A DNA stretch of 9,272 nt from Actinomycetes bacterium (lineage in GTDB: Bacteria > Actinomycetota > Actinomycetes > Propionibacteriales > Propionibacteriaceae). Under the pieces are notes generated by a model. The model did not search any database. It was not told the DNA's origin and worked only from the letters and a program-made list of their open reading frames with translations. The stretch spans positions 1 to 9,272 of the forward strand of contig WQUE01000281.1 in assembly GCA_009785885.1 (NCBI GenBank). Direction: 5' to 3'. Positions 1 to 7,400 of the stretch are shown here, in pieces (positions within the stretch are counted from its first letter, which is position 1; each line of letters starts with the position of its first letter). Both the position numbers and the translations under genes were made by a program.

Positions 1-3000
1 ATGCCGGCCGCCACGGTCTCCCCCGGCGCGAACCCGACACCGGTGAACGTGAACGTGCGCCCGGCCAGCGTCGCCCCCAGCAGCGGAGCGTCGGCGGCCG
101 GGGCGAACGCCACGATCACCGGATCGGAAACGTTGCCCGCCCGGTCGGTCTGGACGGCCCGGATCGTCCCCGATCCCTGACCGGGCGCGACGTCCAGGTG
201 CCACGCGCCCACGGGGTCGGCGGTCGCCGTCGCCTGCGCACCGTCCGGCCAGGTGAGCGTGAGCGTCGCGAAGGGCTCACCGGAGCCCGCCACACCCCGG
301 GCATCGGCCGCCGTGACCGTGGGAGGCGGCGGGGCCGTCACGTCGACCGTGAACCGGACCGGTTCGCCGGCCCCCGACACCGCACCCGTCGGATCCGACT
401 GGGCGCACTGCAGAACCCACGAGCCCTCACCCAAACCGGCGACGGCACATCCCCACGTGCCATCCTCACGCACCGTCGCGATGCACCGCGACACGCCCGC
501 ACCGTCCACGACCGCCACCGCGTTCCCCGGCACGCCCGAACCGGCCACGGTCACATCGGACCGGTCGAGGTAGGCGCCATCGGCCGGGGTCAGGATCACC
601 GGCGGCTCCACGGCGGCTGGTGCGACGATCGCGACGACCGGCACGGACACGTTGCCGGCCGCATCGATCGCGACGGCACGCACCGACACGACATCGTCGC
701 AGGCCGGGCCCGGCACGCTCCACGTCCCGTCGTCCGCCACCGGAACGTGCGTCAACGCGACCGAGGTGTGATCGCTCAGCACGAACGCCAGCGTGACCGC
801 CACCCCAGGGTCGAACGGGTCCGCGACGCTGCCGTCGAGACGACCGCACGGGGACACCAGGGTGACCGGGCCGGGGGCCACGCGGTCGAGCAACACCCCG
901 GCGCCCGGCGACACCGCCCCGGACGGGTCGACCGCGGTGGCCTCCAGGGGTCCGTCCCGCGCGTCGGCGGGCATCGTGTCCAGGCGCCAGGCCCCATCCG
1001 ACACCGGCACGCCCGCCAGGGTGCCACGGCCCGTCTCGGTCGCGTAGGTCAGGGTGACACTCGAGCCGGCGGGCGCGGTACCGCTCACGCGGGTGGCGTT
1101 GGCGACCTCGATCGTGGGCAAGGACACCGGCTGCGCCGGACGGGTCGTGAACAGCCACGTCCCGGGTGAACCGTTCAGGTCGATGGCCTGGTCCCCCTGG
1201 CGGATCGACGCGCCGAAGACGACGCGCTCCGCCGCGAGGTCGGTGATCGTCGCGCGGGCCCGCCCGTCCTGGTCGGTCGTGAGCGTCGTCGCCGACACGA
1301 CCGCGTGCCCGCTCGCACTCAGCGACACCGTGACACCCGGGCGGGGCACCCCGCACGCGTCCCGTGCCGTCACGGTCGCCAGCCACGCATCCGTGCCATC
1401 GGCCCAGACCACGGATCCGCCCGTGGCCGCGACGACGCTCAGACGCGGCAGCACCTGGAGTTCCGCCGGGGCGGCCACGTCCACGCTCACGCCGACCGGC
1501 GCGACCACGACCGCCGGATCGGGCAGCCGGGCCCGCACCCACGCCATGCCCGTCGTGGCCCGGGACGGATCGACGACGAGGTGGACGACGGCAACGCCCT
1601 CGTCGTCGGTGACCGCCGGTGTGGACGGGTCGAACACGAAGGGGGGATCCGGCTCCAGCGTGAGGGGCACGCCGCTCACGCCGGCACCGGTCTCGTCCTG
1701 CACGGTGACCGTCGCCGTCAGCGTGGACGGATCGGGCACACCCGGGGTGGCGCACGCCCCACCGGCCACCCTCACGGTGCCGGACGACAGTGTCAGCCAG
1801 GCGTACGCGGGCGTGCGGACGGGTTGGGGGGCTGTGAACGTCGCAACCGCCGACGTATTGCCGACCGCATCGGTCGCCGTCAAGCCGGCCGTCTCGCCGG
1901 GCGCCAACGGCGACGCCAGGACGATGTCCCAGGTGCCGCCGGCGGCCACGCCCACCTCGCCGAGCAGGCGGCCCTCGGCGTTCAGCGCCACGACGTGACT
2001 GCCCGGCTCGGCCGTGCCCATGAGATGGTCGCCGGGCGCGGACACGACCATCGGCGGTTCGGGCGCCGACACGTCGAGAGCGAAAGGAGCCGCCGCGGAG
2101 CGCGTGCCCGCCGCATCCAGGGCCACCGCGCTCGCCGTTCCGTCGACGGCGTCATCCGGCACGTCGATCGTCCAGGCCCCCGTCACGTCCACGACGGCAT
2201 CCACAAAGCCGGCCTGGTCGTCGGCCCGGGGATACGCAATCCGGACGGTCGTCGCCATCGACGCCGCAGTGCCCGCAATGAGACTCGCGTTTGCGCCGGT
2301 CACCACCGGGGCGGGCGCCGCCGGTGCGGGCGCCGTCACGGCCGGCGCGCCGGCCTGCGTGACCGTGACCTCGCCGTAGCGTGCCGCCCTGGTCGTCGCG
2401 TCGACCGCCAGAACGCACAGGGTGCGGACGGCGGGGGCCGCCGCCGGGTTCGGCGGCAGGGTCCAGGCGACCGCGCCCGGCCCCGTGCCGGACGTCGGGT
2501 CGACGTCGGGGGCCACGCCCGGCTCCGCCGTCGCGCAGGGTTCCGCGCCGCGGACGAACCACCCCTCCCCTGCCCCGACCGCCAGCGGCACGTCCACCAC
2601 CCCGCCCGGGGCGGGTGAGTCCAGCGTCCCCCAGTGCTCGGGCGCCGGGGCGAGGGGCACGCAGGCCCAGACCGCCTCGTCCCATGCGGTGTCGCCGACG
2701 CGGCACCAGGCCGGGGTAGCGGTCGCGTACAGGCCTGGTACCGCGGCGAAGGCAGTGAAGATGGCCACGCGCGACCAGTCGGGCGCGAACGGGAGGCTCA
2801 CGCCCCCGACCGTCGCCGCGTCCGGCGTGAACCCGAACGGCGTGCCGGGGGCGTCGCGGTAGGCCTGCGCCAGGCCGGCCGCGCAAGCCGTGTCGCACGA
2901 TCCGGCCGCCACCGACGCCCGCCCGATCAGGGCACCGACGTCCGTGCCGGGCGTGAACAGGTCGGCCAGGGACAGGTCCTCGCCCGTGTCGAGGCGGACG

Positions 3001-4289
3001 TTCAGCGACGCCGTGCCGCCCCACGACGCCGTCGCGCGCAGCGACAGCACGTTCGCGAAGCTCGCGTCGACGGCTCCCCCCAGGGTGGCGCCCGACCACG
3101 CGGCCGGGACCTGCGTGAAATCGGCTGCGGCGCCGGTCGTGTACGGGTCGGCAACCATCCCGGCGGCGTCACGCCAGGTCACACCGTCGCACGTCGCGAG
3201 CACTTCGCGGGGCACCGGTTCGGTCGTCTCACCCGCAGCGGGATCGGTGAAGGGATCCCCGCCGTGCGTCATGGTCGGCGTGAAGCCGGCCAGGGCGTCC
3301 TGCAGGGCCCGGAAGCGACGGCCGAGGTCGTCCTGCCGGGCGGCGTCGGCGAGCCCCGTCACGTGCAGACGGGTCACGGCCACACAACCGGCTGTGCCCT
3401 GGAGGTACTCGACGCTGCGGGTCACGGTCAACGGATTCACGGCGTACGGCGCGCCGCCGACCGTCCCGCCCGGCCAGGGCAGCGGTGCGCCCAGCGGCAC
3501 GTAGCCCGCCTCCGCCACGATCTGCCGTCCGGCCGGGCCCGTCATCGCCGCCACCCACTGCCGGGCCGGCGCATCCGTCCCGGTCGCGGCGTCGATCACG
3601 GCGTCGTACCTCACCACAAGGGGATATTCCCCCGACTGGATCGCCGCCGGGGTGGGGGCGACCCCGTCCACCGCCAACAGCTTCACACCCGCCACCGAGG
3701 CCACATCGTGGCGCAGGTCGTAGCCCAGCGGGTACGGGCCGCCCCCCGCCACGTGCACGACGTCCTGGGCTGTTCCGAGCGGCAGGCCGGGCGCCTCGGC
3801 GGGCACCCCCACCAGGTCCGCCATCGCTGCTTGCGCGTCGGGGCGCGGTGACCGGTAGGCGACCGCGACCTGTCCCCCATCGAGGTTCCGACCAGCGTAG
3901 ATGTCGCGGACCTGGCTCAGGTCCACGGAGTCCGCCGGGTTGTCCGCGCTCGTCCAGAACACGAGCGCATCGGTGGCAACCGGACTGGTCTCGAACCTCG
4001 CGTCCGCCCCGCCGGCGCGTACCAGGATGAGGTCGGCCCGTCCGTCGATCAGGTTGCGATACGCGGCATCCGTGCCGCTGAACACCACCTCGTCCGCACC
4101 CGGCGCGGCGAAGGCCCGCTGGAACGCCGCACCGAGCGGCTGGGCGGACGACGAACCGTCCACCACCGGACCGACCGCAGGAACGGGCGGCTCGGCCGAC
4201 GCCGGCCGCGCCAACAGCACACCCGAGGCACCCATCACCGCACAGAGCACGCCGACGACCACTCGGGGGTACGTGTGGGGCGTCGGCAT
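1..4289 (-). CDS. Gene B: exported PstS-like / Ig-repeat surface protein, degenerate paralog of gene A (3' end outside window)
   Basis: I read this frame codon by codon from ATG at 4289 to the window edge: 1429 residues with no stop or frameshift, so only the C-terminus is missing. Residues 1-32 are a signal peptide (hydrophobic VVVGVLCAVMGASGVLLA, cleavage after ASA). Residues about 40-268 are a PstS-type solute-binding fold (VDGSSSAQPLG, GRADLILV, TSADNPADSVDLSQVRDIYAG, SGEYPL, AEAGYVPLG). Residues 279-648 are a middle region with eight cysteines. From about 654 follow at least eight bacterial Ig-like modules, some of the Big_1/invasin type (826-939, 941-1050). A further module begins near 1400 (TGVGFAPGE). 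No lipobox is present. The fold is eroded relative to gene A: the SGSQ ligand loop reads SPRP and the segment is about seven residues shorter. A GAGGAA ribosome binding site lies 7 nt upstream. B sits 115 bp behind gene A, possibly in one operon. Probably a cell-surface protein; ligand and anchoring are unknown. Confidence 0.93.
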   Translation of the reverse strand, partial: MPTPHTYPRVVVGVLCAVMGASGVLLARPASAEPPVPAVGPVVDGSSSAQPLGAAFQRAFAAPGADEVVFSGTDAAYRNLIDGRADLILVRAGGADARFETSPVATDALVFWTSADNPADSVDLSQVRDIYAGRNLDGGQVAVAYRSPRPDAQAAMADLVGVPAEAPGLPLGTAQDVVHVAGGGPYPLGYDLRHDVASVAGVKLLAVDGVAPTPAAIQSGEYPLVVRYDAVIDAATGTDAPARQWVAAMTGPAGRQIVAEAGYVPLGAPLPWPGGTVGGAPYAVNPLTVTRSVEYLQGTAGCVAVTRLHVTGLADAARQDDLGRRFRALQDALAGFTPTMTHGGDPFTDPAAGETTEPVPREVLATCDGVTWRDAAGMVADPYTTGAAADFTQVPAAWSGATLGGAVDASFANVLSLRATASWGGTASLNVRLDTGEDLSLADLFTPGTDVGALIGRASVAAGSCDTACAAGLAQAYRDAPGTPFGFTPDAATVGGVSLPFAPDWSRVAIFTAFAAVPGLYATATPAWCRVGDTAWDEAVWACVPLAPAPEHWGTLDSPAPGGVVDVPLAVGAGEGWFVRGAEPCATAEPGVAPDVDPTSGTGPGAVAWTLPPNPAAAPAVRTLCVLAVDATTRAARYGEVTVTQAGAPAVTAPAPAAPAPVVTGANASLIAGTAASMATTVRIAYPRADDQAGFVDAVVDVTGAWTIDVPDDAVDGTASAVALDAAGTRSAAAPFALDVSAPEPPMVVSAPGDHLMGTAEPGSHVVALNAEGRLLGEVGVAAGGTWDIVLASPLAPGETAGLTATDAVGNTSAVATFTAPQPVRTPAYAWLTLSSGTVRVAGGACATPGVPDPSTLTATVTVQDETGAGVSGVPLTLEPDPPFVFDPSTPAVTDDEGVAVVHLVVDPSRATTGMAWVRARLPDPAVVVAPVGVSVDVAAPAELQVLPRLSVVAATGGSVVWADGTDAWLATVTARDACGVPRPGVTVSLSASGHAVVSATTLTTDQDGRARATITDLAAERVVFGASIRQGDQAIDLNGSPGTWLFTTRPAQPVSLPTIEVANATRVSGTAPAGSSVTLTYATETGRGTLAGVPVSDGAWRLDTMPADARDGPLEATAVDPSGAVSPGAGVLLDRVAPGPVTLVSPCGRLDGSVADPFDPGVAVTLAFVLSDHTSVALTHVPVADDGTWSVPGPACDDVVSVRAVAIDAAGNVSVPVVAIVAPAAVEPPVILTPADGAYLDRSDVTVAGSGVPGNAVAVVDGAGVSRCIATVREDGTWGCAVAGLGEGSWVLQCAQSDPTGAVSGAGEPVRFTVDVTAPPPPTVTAADARGVAGSGEPFATLTLTWPDGAQATATADPVGAWHLDVAPGQGSGTIRAVQTDRAGNVSDPVIVAFAPAADAPLLGATLAGRTFTFTGVGFAPGETVAAG
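96..2330 (-). repeat. Array of about eight Ig-like modules in gene B
   Basis: Residues about 654-1398. Approximate modules: 654-742, 743-820, 826-939, 941-1050, 1052-1137, 1138-1223, 1228-1318, 1319-1398. The types match those of gene A but in a different order: the C-x11-C type comes after the Big_1 pair (it precedes them in A), and there are extra short modules ending in DAVGNTS, DAAGNVS or DRAGNVS. A further unit begins at about residue 1400 and leaves the window. Confidence 0.78.
2346..3455 (-). other. Cysteine-rich middle region of gene B (homologous to that of gene A)
   Basis: Residues 279-648. It carries eight cysteines in the same order as gene A: C302, C367, C465, C469, C529, C543, C585, C625. 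It also has the same landmarks: YAVNPLT, VTRLHVTGLAD, FANVLSL, LNVRLDTGEDLSLADLFT, CDTAC, FGFT, SLPF, WACVP, LCVLAVDATTRAARYGEV. B carries an insertion of a few dozen residues near 337-395 (Gly/Thr/Asp-rich) relative to A. Confidence 0.7.
3486..4172 (-). other. Degenerate PstS-type domain of gene B
   Basis: Residues about 40-268, clearly homologous to the head of gene A (shared PLG-AFQRAF, NLI-G--DLILV, SADNP, AVDGV-PTP, SGEYP, GYVP). The Asp of the DLILV motif (D86) and the Arg (R146) remain. The Ser-Gly-Ser-Gln loop after the Arg is replaced by S-P-R-P, the first loop STVTQ reads SSSAQ, and the NWSEVGG segment is missing. The stretch corresponding to A residues 205-235 is also shortened. 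The frame is intact, so it is a diverged domain and not a pseudogene. Confidence 0.75.
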
Positions 4290-4296
4290 AGTGGGG

Positions 4297-4302
4297 TTCC
4301 TC
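4297..4302 (-). promoter_or_regulatory. Ribosome binding site of gene B
   Basis: GAGGAA on the minus strand, 7 nt before ATG at 4289, the same spacing as in gene A. Confidence 0.75.
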
Positions 4303-4311
4303 GTCGCCGGG

Positions 4312-4331
4312 CACCACCGCGGGCGGTGGTG
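4312..4331. repeat. Perfect inverted repeat in the gene B leader
   Basis: Arms CACCACCGC (4312-4320) and GCGGTGGTG (4323-4331) with GG between. As RNA this would fold as a stem of about eight pairs with a tetraloop, ending 9 nt upstream of the GAGGAA site. No T-run follows on either strand, so it does not look like an intrinsic terminator. It could be an operator or a leader hairpin. Confidence 0.5.
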
Positions 4332-4339
4332 GACACCCC

Positions 4340-4360
4340 TTCACCTTACCAGGGTTCACC
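4340..4360. repeat. Two direct TTCACC repeats upstream of gene B
   Basis: TTCACC at 4340-4345 and again at 4355-4360 (preceded by C and G), 15 nt apart start to start, in the A-B gap. The second copy, GTTCACC, equals the core unit described for Streptomyces PhoP boxes, but those repeats are 11 nt apart, so the match is partial. Confidence 0.35.
4343..4348 (-). promoter_or_regulatory. Candidate -10 element for a separate gene B promoter
   Basis: TAAGGT on the minus strand fits TAnnnT, 53 nt before the start codon, and lies between two copies of TTCACC. No good -35 is seen. If real, B would be transcribed on its own as well as by readthrough from A. Confidence 0.22.
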
Positions 4361-4364
4361 CCTG
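4350..4364. repeat. Small inverted repeat in the A-B gap
   Basis: CAGGG-TTCAC-CCCTG, 5-bp perfect arms with a 5-nt centre that includes part of the second TTCACC copy. It is short enough to be chance in GC-rich DNA. Confidence 0.25.
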
Positions 4365-4404
4365 TGGATGGGGCATGCCGCGCCGCGCGAACGCCGACGA
4401 CGCC

Positions 4405-7400
4405 TCACGACCGTGTCCGGCCCACGACCCATCGCCGCAGGCAGGCGGCCGCGCCGACCGCCAACGCCAGACATGACATCGCAAGCCCCCCCAGGTTCGC
4501 GGGGACCGCGGTGCCGCCCGTCGGGATCACGATGACGGGCGGGGTCGACGGCACGTAGGACACCTGGCCGGCCGGCGACGTGTTGCCCGCCGGGTCGGTC
4601 TGCGTGACCGTGATCGTCCCGGCACGCATCCCGGACGGGACGGCCAGCGCCCAGATGCCCGCACCATCGGCCGCCGCGGTGGCGCGCGTACCGTCCGGCC
4701 ATGTCACGAGGACGGTGGCGTTCGCCTCCGCGGTGCCCCCGACGCGTTCACCGGCGAGCACGAGCGGTGGCGCGGGCGGCGCCGTCACGTCCAGCGTCGC
4801 GGAGGTGACCGGGGAGCGCTGGCCGTAGCGGTCGACGGCCACGGCGCCCAGGACGCCGTCCACGGCATCCGGCGGCGTCTCGACCGACCAGGCACCGGTC
4901 GCGTCGGCGGCCACCGGGACGGTCTTCGTCGCCCCGCCGGCCACGGGGTACGTGAGCACGACGCCGGCGTCCCGCACCGCGGTGCCGGCGATCCAGGCGG
5001 CGTTCGCGGCCGTGACCACCGGGGCGGGCGGTGCCGGTACCGGCGCGGTGAAGCCGATCGTCGCGGGAGAACCGTTCGCCGGCTGGAACCCGTCCCCGTA
5101 CGAGAACTCGGCCGCAACGCCGACCTGTTCGGCCACCGCGTCCGTGATCGTGATGCGCGCCACACCGTCGGGGCCCGTCACCGTCTGCACGGCAGACGGC
5201 GTCGCGCTCCCTGTGACCGTGAACGCCACCGGCACATCCTCCGGACGGTCGCACCCGTCCACCACCTGGACCGTCGCCGTCCAGGACGCCTTGCCGTCGG
5301 CCGTCACCGGGCCGACACCGGCCGTGGGCGCGACGACCAGCGACGCATGCACGCCCGGCGGCGGCATGATCGCCTCCAGCCCGGTCACCGTCACCGCGGC
5401 CGGCGACCCGGCGATGTCCAGGCCCGCGACGGTGGCGTGCACCTGACGCGGCGTCGCGTCCCCGAACCCGCCGGCCGATTCGATGGTCACCTCGGCCACG
5501 CCGTTCACGTCCGTGGACACCGTCGGCGACGAGGACGCGATCGTCAGTGGCGTTTGCGCCGAGAAGTCCACCGGCACGCCGGCCATGGGGCGGCCCGACG
5601 TATCGAGAATCGTGGCGGTCGCCGTGATGGCGGACGAGTAGAACGGCTCGCACCCGCCCCAGCGGGCCTCCACCGAATCGCCCGACAGGGTCAGGGTGGA
5701 GGCCTTCGGGTCGAAGGGCGTCGCGGCCGTGAACGTCAGGACGGTCGCGGCGGGCCTGTTGTCCGTGTCGAGTGCGACGGGCTGGCCGTCGACCCAAATC
5801 CACACGTCGTGGTCGCCCGGTTGCGTCGCGACGACCCGCACGGTTGCCGTCCCGGCGGCGGCGTCGACGCTGGGGGTGATCACGCGGACGGCCGCGTCGC
5901 CGCCGGTCGCCGTCACGGTGTACGGGTGCGGTGGCGGGTTGCCGCCGACGAGGTTGCCCGAGGCGTCGCGCTGGGTGTTCGCCAGGGTGATGGTGACCTC
6001 GGCGGTCGACACGCCGTCGGCGGGTGCGCCCGTGACCGCGACGCCGTATCCTACGCGCGGATCCGCCGTGATCGCGACGGCAGCGCTGACCGGCGACCGG
6101 GCATCCCCCCGCGTCGCGTCCGCCGCGATCGTGTACGGCAACGCGGTGGTGTTCGCCCAGACGCCGCGGAAGCATTGCCAGTTCCCCGACGCGTCCGCGA
6201 CGACCGTGCAGGCCCCGCCGGCGACCGAGACGGTCACCCCCGGATCAGCGGTGCCACGGATGAGGAAGCCCCCGAGGGAGCCGGTGTAGAGCGTCTGGCC
6301 GTCGGTCGGCGCGAGGATCACCGGGGTGGCCGGGGCGTCCGGGGCGGCGATCGTCAGCGTGAAATCGGTCTGCGCCCAGTAGTACGAGGTGTAGTCGCCG
6401 GAGTAGGTGCTCGCCTGTGCGGACAAGCCGGCCGCCCCGTTCGGCAAGGGGGTCTCGGCGGTGCACGACCACGCGCCCGTCTCATCGGCGGGTGCCTGGC
6501 AGACGAACGCGCCCGCCAGACCCGTCAGGCTGATCTCCACCCATTCCCCGGCCAGCGGCGCGCCACTCTCGTCGGTCAGCGTGCCCGAGAACGACGGCAG
6601 GCCGGTGGTGACCGTGGAACCGTCCGGGGGGTTCACCGTGATGTGCCACCGGGCGGGCACGGGATCCTGGGTCAGCGAGATCTGGCCCAACCGGGCCTGA
6701 CGGGTCGCCTGGTCGATCGCCACGACGCACACCGTCTCCGTCTGGGCCGTGAGCGAGGTGCTCTCGGCCATCGTCACCGTCAGGGTGGCCGGCCCGACCC
6801 CGCGGCCCGGGGTGACGCCCGCCGGGGGATCCCCCAGGCCATCGAGCGTCGTGTCCTGGAGGTTGGGGCATCCGCGAGAGCCGGCCGCCAGCACACGCCA
6901 CTCGTCGGCCGGGCCGACCGGCAGGGGCAGGCCGATCGGGCCGCCCTGCCAGGGCACGTGGTCGATCGTCCCGAAGTCGGCCGGGGTGCCCCCGACCGGC
7001 ACGCACGCGGACAGCCAGGGACTCCAGGCGGTCGACACGACGGTGCAGCTCGCCGGGGACGCGGCCGTGTACGCCGCCGGCACGTTCGCGTACTTGTTGA
7101 AGATCGCCACCTGCGGCCAGTACGACCGGAACGGGATGGTCACGCCCATGATCGTCGCGGAGGTGGCGGTGAAGCCGAACGGCTGAGCGGGATCGGAGCG
7201 GTAGGTCATCGCCAGCGCGTTCGCGCACTTCTCGTCGCAGGCCGGATCGGAGGCCTGCGCCTCCAGCTGGATCATGCCGCCGACGTTCGCCGTCGTCGTG
7301 AACACGTCCGCCGCGGTCAGGTCCGCACCCGTGTCCAGCCGTACATTCAGGGCGGCTTGGCCGATGACCGGGTCGCTCGTCAGGAAGCCGTTCGGCAGCC

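Noticed and set aside
198..2618. Long plus-strand open frames (for example 198-1169, 1305-2618)
   Set aside because: Shadows of gene B caused by high GC at third positions. No ribosome binding sites and only low-complexity Arg/Pro/Gly sequence.
466..3099. Minus-strand frames of 429 and 315 codons overlapping gene B
   Set aside because: Wrong frame. Gene B reads through the entire region with conserved Ig modules, and these products are Arg/Gly-rich noise.
4312..4364. Rho-independent terminator between A and B
   Set aside because: Hairpins exist, but no T-run follows on the minus strand, so an intrinsic terminator is not supported.
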